From: WLMZ01 sp038227995
GTDB lineage: Bacteria > Actinomycetota > Acidimicrobiia > Acidimicrobiales > Ilumatobacteraceae
Direction of reading: 5' to 3'
DNA: 64,000 nucleotides
Assembly: GCA_038227995.1 (NCBI GenBank)
Contig: JBBRPP010000008.1
Span: forward strand, 113,828-177,827
A program made the translations under genes and the position numbers. The notes beneath the pieces were generated by a model. It was not told the origin of the DNA. It worked only from the letters and a program-made list of their open reading frames with translations, and ran no database searches. Numbering within the stretch: position 1 is the first letter of the stretch; each line of letters begins with the position of its first letter. Shown piece after piece: positions 60,848 through 64,000 of this stretch.

Positions 60848-62911
60848 ATGAGCGCTCCCGTTGCCAAGCAGGTTCCGTTCGAATGGACACGGCTCACCGG
60901 GCCTGCCTCCGATCCCTGGGCCTGGCTCCGCGACCGCGATGATCCCGACACCATCGCCTATCTGGAGGCCGAGAACACCTACGCCGATCAGTGGTTTGCG
61001 CCGCATCACGAGTTCATCGACGAGGTCTTCGACGAGATCAAGTCGCGCATTCTCGAGACCGATCTGGCCGCACCGGTTCGCAAGGACGGATGGTGGTACA
61101 CGACCCGCACCGAGGAAGGCCAGAGCTACGGCATCCACTGTCGCGGCCGCTCGCGCGAATCCGCTTCGGACACCGTGTTACTCGACGAGAACATCGAAGC
61201 TGCGGGCCACGACTACTTCTCGCTGAACTCGTTCGAGGTCAGCCCCGATCACCAGTTGCTCGCGTGGTCCAGCGACACCGACGGCAGCGAGCGCTACACG
61301 ATGCGCTTCCGCGACCTCAACAACGGAACCGACCGACCGGACACCCTCATCGACACCACGTGGGGTGGGTGCGCATGGTCGAAGGACAACCGCTTCGTCT
61401 GGTACGTCAAGCCCGATGAAGCGATGCGCCCGTTCCAGGTGTGGCGCCACGAGCTCGGCACCGATCAGACCGCTGACGTTCTCGTGTTCGAAGACCTCGA
61501 CGAGCGCTTTTTCGTGTCCGTCGACCTGACTCGCAGCGGTGAGTGGGTGGTCATCGAGTCCGAGAGCAAGCTGTCATCAGAGGCCGCGCTCATCCCGGCC
61601 GCAGATCCACTCGCCGCCCCGCGCACCGTTGTCGACCGCACGCCCGACCTCGAGTACCACGTCGATCACTGGGGTGATCAGTTCGTGATCGTCACCAACC
61701 TCGACGCCGAGGACTTCCGCGTGATGACCGCACCCCTCGACGAGCCCGGCCAGTGGACCGAGTTCGTGGCCCACGAGCCCGGGCGGCGAATCCTCGGCGC
61801 CGAGCCGTTCGCCGATCACCTCGTCATCCACGAGTGGCATCAGGCGCAGCAGCGTCTGCGCGCGTTGTGGACCGATGGCACCGAGCGAGTCATCGATCTC
61901 GGCACCGAACCGCACGAGGTCGAGTTCGACGCCAACCCCGAATGGTCCACCTCGACGCTGCGCTACACGTTCCAGTCGTTCACGACGCCGGCTTCGGTGT
62001 ACGAGGAAGACGTTCGCACCGGCGAGCGCACGCTGCTGAAGCAGACGCCCGTTCCCGGCGTCGACCTGACGCAGTACGTCGCAACTCGCGAGTGGGCGAC
62101 CGCCCCCGACGGCACCCTCGTTCCGGTCGACATCGTCCGCCGCGCCGACGCAGCCGCCGATGGCACCGCCCCGTGCGCCGCGTACGGCTACGGGTCGTAC
62201 GAGATCAGCATGGCGCCATGGTTCTCCGCGGCGCGACTGTCACTGCTCGATCGTGGCTGGACGTGGGCGCTGGTCCATCCACGCGGTGGCGGCGAGCTGG
62301 GCCGGCGCTGGTACCTCGACGGCCGGCTGCTCGCCAAGCGCAACACCTTCACCGACACGATCGCGTGCTGCGAGCACGTGATCGCGCTCGGCTGGGCCGC
62401 ATCGAATCGGATGACGCTGCGCGGCGGTAGTGCCGGCGGCTTGCTCGTCGGTGCGTGCATCAACGCCCGCCCCGATCTGTTCGCTGCAGCGGTGGCCGAA
62501 GTGCCGTTCGTCGACGTGGTCTCGACGATGAGCGATCCCTCGCTACCGCTGACGATCACCGAATGGGAAGAATGGGGCGACCCTCGCGCCGAGCCCTACG
62601 CCAGCTACATGCTGTCCTACTCCCCGTACGACAACGTGACCGCGACCGCCTATCCCGCCGTGTACGCGACCGCCGGTCTGAACGACCCGAGAGTCAGCTT
62701 CCACGAGCCGGCGAAGTGGGTCGCCAAGTTGCGAGCCACGCGCACCAACGATCGCCCACTCATCTTCAAATGCGAGATGGGTGCCGGCCACGGCGGCCCC
62801 AGCGGCCGCTACGACCGCTGGCGCGACGAAGCCCGAGTCATCGCGTTCCTGGTCGCCGCGACCCGAGTTCCCAGCGCGGATTGGCTGCCGGTTGGTGATT
62901 CTGCGCGGTGA
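60848..62911 (+). CDS. ptrB: Prolyl oligopeptidase family serine peptidase (oligopeptidase B-like)
   Basis: A 687-residue cytosolic S9A peptidase. The N-terminal seven-bladed propeller (about 80-400) shows SYGIHCRG-like strands, and the catalytic domain (about 420-687) has GGSAGGLLVGACINARPDL with S528, the acid region TAGLNDPRVSF and the histidine region GAGHGGPSGRYD. WALVHPRGGGELGRRWYLDG is typical of oligopeptidase B, which cleaves after Lys/Arg. ATG at 60848 has TACCGT (60835-60840) 7 nt upstream; an earlier frame start at 60788 lacks support. Confidence 0.9.
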   Translation: MSAPVAKQVPFEWTRLTGPASDPWAWLRDRDDPDTIAYLEAENTYADQWFAPHHEFIDEVFDEIKSRILETDLAAPVRKDGWWYTTRTEEGQSYGIHCRGRSRESASDTVLLDENIEAAGHDYFSLNSFEVSPDHQLLAWSSDTDGSERYTMRFRDLNNGTDRPDTLIDTTWGGCAWSKDNRFVWYVKPDEAMRPFQVWRHELGTDQTADVLVFEDLDERFFVSVDLTRSGEWVVIESESKLSSEAALIPAADPLAAPRTVVDRTPDLEYHVDHWGDQFVIVTNLDAEDFRVMTAPLDEPGQWTEFVAHEPGRRILGAEPFADHLVIHEWHQAQQRLRALWTDGTERVIDLGTEPHEVEFDANPEWSTSTLRYTFQSFTTPASVYEEDVRTGERTLLKQTPVPGVDLTQYVATREWATAPDGTLVPVDIVRRADAAADGTAPCAAYGYGSYEISMAPWFSAARLSLLDRGWTWALVHPRGGGELGRRWYLDGRLLAKRNTFTDTIACCEHVIALGWAASNRMTLRGGSAGGLLVGACINARPDLFAAAVAEVPFVDVVSTMSDPSLPLTITEWEEWGDPRAEPYASYMLSYSPYDNVTATAYPAVYATAGLNDPRVSFHEPAKWVAKLRATRTNDRPLIFKCEMGAGHGGPSGRYDRWRDEARVIAFLVAATRVPSADWLPVGDSAR

Positions 62912-62967
62912 TGTTGGCGAGTAGGTCCCAGTTGGTTTGCCGTGATTTGCAATGTCGGCGTCGTTCC

Positions 62968-63066
62968 GGCGTCACTGTCGCCTAGACCGGCGTTGTACAC
63001 AGCGACCTCATCGATCGATCCAATGAATGGCGCGAAGGCAGCGCTCCAGCCGTTTCCGATGAATGA
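62968..63066 (-). pseudogene. Remnant of a LamG/concanavalin-like domain gene
   Basis: On the minus strand this stretch reads SFIGNGWSAAFAPFIGSIDEV followed by AVYNAGLGD, a very typical end of LamG-type jelly-roll domains (F.G.IDEVAVYN.aL). The frame continues into the 3' end of the oligopeptidase gene and, upstream, into the 42-bp repeats, so neither a real start nor the rest of the domain is present. I read it as the surviving fragment of a larger extracellular protein gene truncated by rearrangement. An intact homologue elsewhere in the genome is expected. Confidence 0.55.
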
Positions 63067-63070
63067 GCGA

Positions 63071-63364
63071 GTCGTCCGATGACGACTTTCGGCACCATGC
63101 GTGCGGCGGGATGTCGTCCGATGGCGACTGTTCGCACGGTGGGTGTGGTGGGTTGTCGTCCGATGACGACAGTCAGCACAGCGAGTGCGGTGGGGTGTCG
63201 TCCGATGACGACTCCCGGCATCGTCGCTGCGGTGGGTTGTGGTCCGATGGCGACTGTTCGCATCGTGGGTGCGGTGGGTTGTCGTCCGATGGCGACTGTC
63301 AGCACGGCGGGTGCGGCGGGTTGTCGTCCGATGACGACTGTGCGCATGGCGGTTGCGGCGGGGT
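63071..63364. repeat. 42-bp tandem repeat (minisatellite), seven copies
   Basis: Copies start at 63071, 63113, 63155, 63197, 63239, 63281 and 63323, exactly 42 nt apart. Each opens with GTCGTCCGATGRCGAC, a 6-bp stem (GTCGTC/GACGAC) around CGAT, followed by a 26-nt GC-rich part ending GCGGYGGGTT-like. As 42 is a multiple of three, several frames on both strands stay open. In the plus frame shared with the downstream gene each unit reads SSDDDCxHGGCGGL-like. Most likely non-coding or a variable-number repeat; coding is not excluded. Confidence 0.85.
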
Positions 63365-63404
63365 GTTGGGGATCTGTCGCGCACCCTTTTGGGAGGATGG
63401 TGGG

Positions 63405-64000
63405 ATGGGATCTTCTTCGGCGGTGTTGACGGGCTCGGCGGATACGGCGGGCTCGGGTGCGGGTGGTTGGGTGTCGGTGGAGTTGTTGGAGGCTGAGATC
63501 CGGCGTCGGTCAGCGAATTTGACGGCGGCTGAGGCGGATTGGTTGTTGTTGATCGCCGAGTTCGATCGTCGCGGCGGCTGGGAGGGGTCGGGGTGTACGT
63601 CGTGCGCGGTGTGGTTGTCGTGGCAGTGCGGTGTCGACCGCGCCGTCGCGTATGAGAAGGTGCGGGTGGGGCGGGTGTTGGAGCAGTTCCCGGGGTTGGC
63701 CGCCGGGGATGCGGTTGGGGGTGTTGTCGTATTCGAAGGTTCGGGCTCTGTCACGGATCGTCACGGTTGACAATGTCGATGATCTGATCGAACTCGGGTT
63801 GAACGCGACCGCCGCGCAGGTCGACAAGATCGTTGCCGCCTACCGGCATTGTGAGGCCGAAGCCGACAACGCCGAAGCACGCGCCCACGCGGACCGGTCA
63901 CTGTCGGTGCGCCATGAAGGCGCAACAACGGTGATCACGTTACGGGTCCCGACCGAAGCGGGGGCGGTCGTGATCGGTGCCGCTCAACGGTTCCTCGATC
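63405..64000 (+). pseudogene. DUF222/13E12-type HNH protein, frameshifted and cut by window edge
   Basis: The ATG at 63405 follows GGAGG (63392-63396). The frame encodes VSVELLEAEIRRRSANLTAA and GCTSCAVWLSWQCGVDRAVA, the DUF222 N-terminus (13E12-repeat family), then drifts after AAGDAVG and stops at 63770. From 63721 the +1 frame continues the family sequence as LSYSKVRALSRIVTV and DDLIELGLNATAAQVDKIV to the window end. Removing one G from the GGGGG run at 63717-63721 restores a single frame. This is a real mutation, an assembly indel in a homopolymer, or less likely programmed slippage. The HNH nuclease domain would lie beyond the window. Confidence 0.8.

Noticed and set aside
63071..63364. 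CRISPR array (short repeats with 26-nt spacers)
   Set aside because: The intervening segments are all near copies of each other, so there are no unique spacers; no cas genes are present. It is a 42-bp tandem repeat.
62809..63384. Complete minus-strand gene across the 42-bp repeats and LamG fragment
   Set aside because: Most of it is repeat-derived RHRTTTxRT units with no start signal, and its end lies inside the oligopeptidase gene. Only the LamG fragment is meaningful.

Overview
The window is chromosomal DNA from a high-GC actinobacterium. The gene content supports this: a WhiB regulator, the pafBC pair, an F420-pathway guanylyltransferase (cofC/fbiD), Lys-Ala-Pro-rich HU-type chromatin proteins, a DUF222-type HNH protein, an L,D-transpeptidase and a PspC/LiaF-type envelope sensor. 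The mix also includes phosphatidylcholine synthase and selenophosphate synthetase, which fits an Acidimicrobiia (Ilumatobacter-like) lineage better than a mycobacterium or streptomycete. That placement is inference. Genes are densely packed, often with 1-8 nt start/stop overlaps. No tRNA, rRNA, insertion sequence or CRISPR array was seen.

Layout. 1-2605: a partial membrane protein, a small winged-helix regulator, a stand-alone LigD-type polymerase and a GNAT acetyltransferase. 2633-5881: a PspC-histidine kinase and LuxR-type response regulator divergent from a PspC/LiaF-like membrane protein, with repeated operator-like boxes between them. 5924-8667: two paralogous Ser/Thr-rich membrane-anchored proteins, a haem ferric-reductase-like protein and an ApbE flavinyltransferase. 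8835-10766: phosphatidylcholine synthase, a Crp/Fnr regulator and a universal stress protein. 10913-18972: a six-gene leftward operon, SWIM - DUF5691 - Pro-rich membrane protein - MoxR AAA+ ATPase - DUF5682 - VWA, the most interesting poorly described system here. 19020-22467: reverse transsulfuration (cystathionine beta-synthase plus a gamma-synthase/lyase) and a Pro-rich membrane protein. 22585-26959: selD-rnhB-amine oxidase, divergent from MOSC-YkgJ. 26972-33687: PPOx, MarR, a C69/secernin-like hydrolase, an unknown protein, gpsA, DUF4032 and a kinase-fold protein. 33744-35977: cofC, a PIG-L deacetylase and a PhyH dioxygenase.

36075-38196: a hup operon in which the HU domain and its PAKK-rich tail are two in-frame but separate genes, then GNAT and DUF429 genes. 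38321-41477: PIN-PhoH ATPase, a 92-bp direct repeat, WhiB, a membrane protein and a lipoprotein. 41535-44028: a DnaQ-like exonuclease convergent with pafBC (DNA-damage theme). 44049-50097: the cobalamin subunit and large subunit of an acyl-CoA mutase, with pgl, pgi, a lipase-like hydrolase and a methyltransferase. 50147-54471: nitroreductase-RarD-NUDIX, TetR and a solute-binding lipoprotein. 54507-62911: DUF305, a zinc metallopeptidase, an alpha/beta hydrolase, an L,D-transpeptidase, a glycosyltransferase, a ferredoxin and an oligopeptidase B-like enzyme. 62912-64000: a degraded patch with a LamG-domain remnant, seven 42-bp tandem repeats and a frameshifted DUF222 gene.

A cross-cutting signal is that about two dozen start codons lack a Shine-Dalgarno site and instead have a TAnnnT hexamer ending 5-9 nt upstream. 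This is the signature of leaderless transcription and was used to choose several starts.
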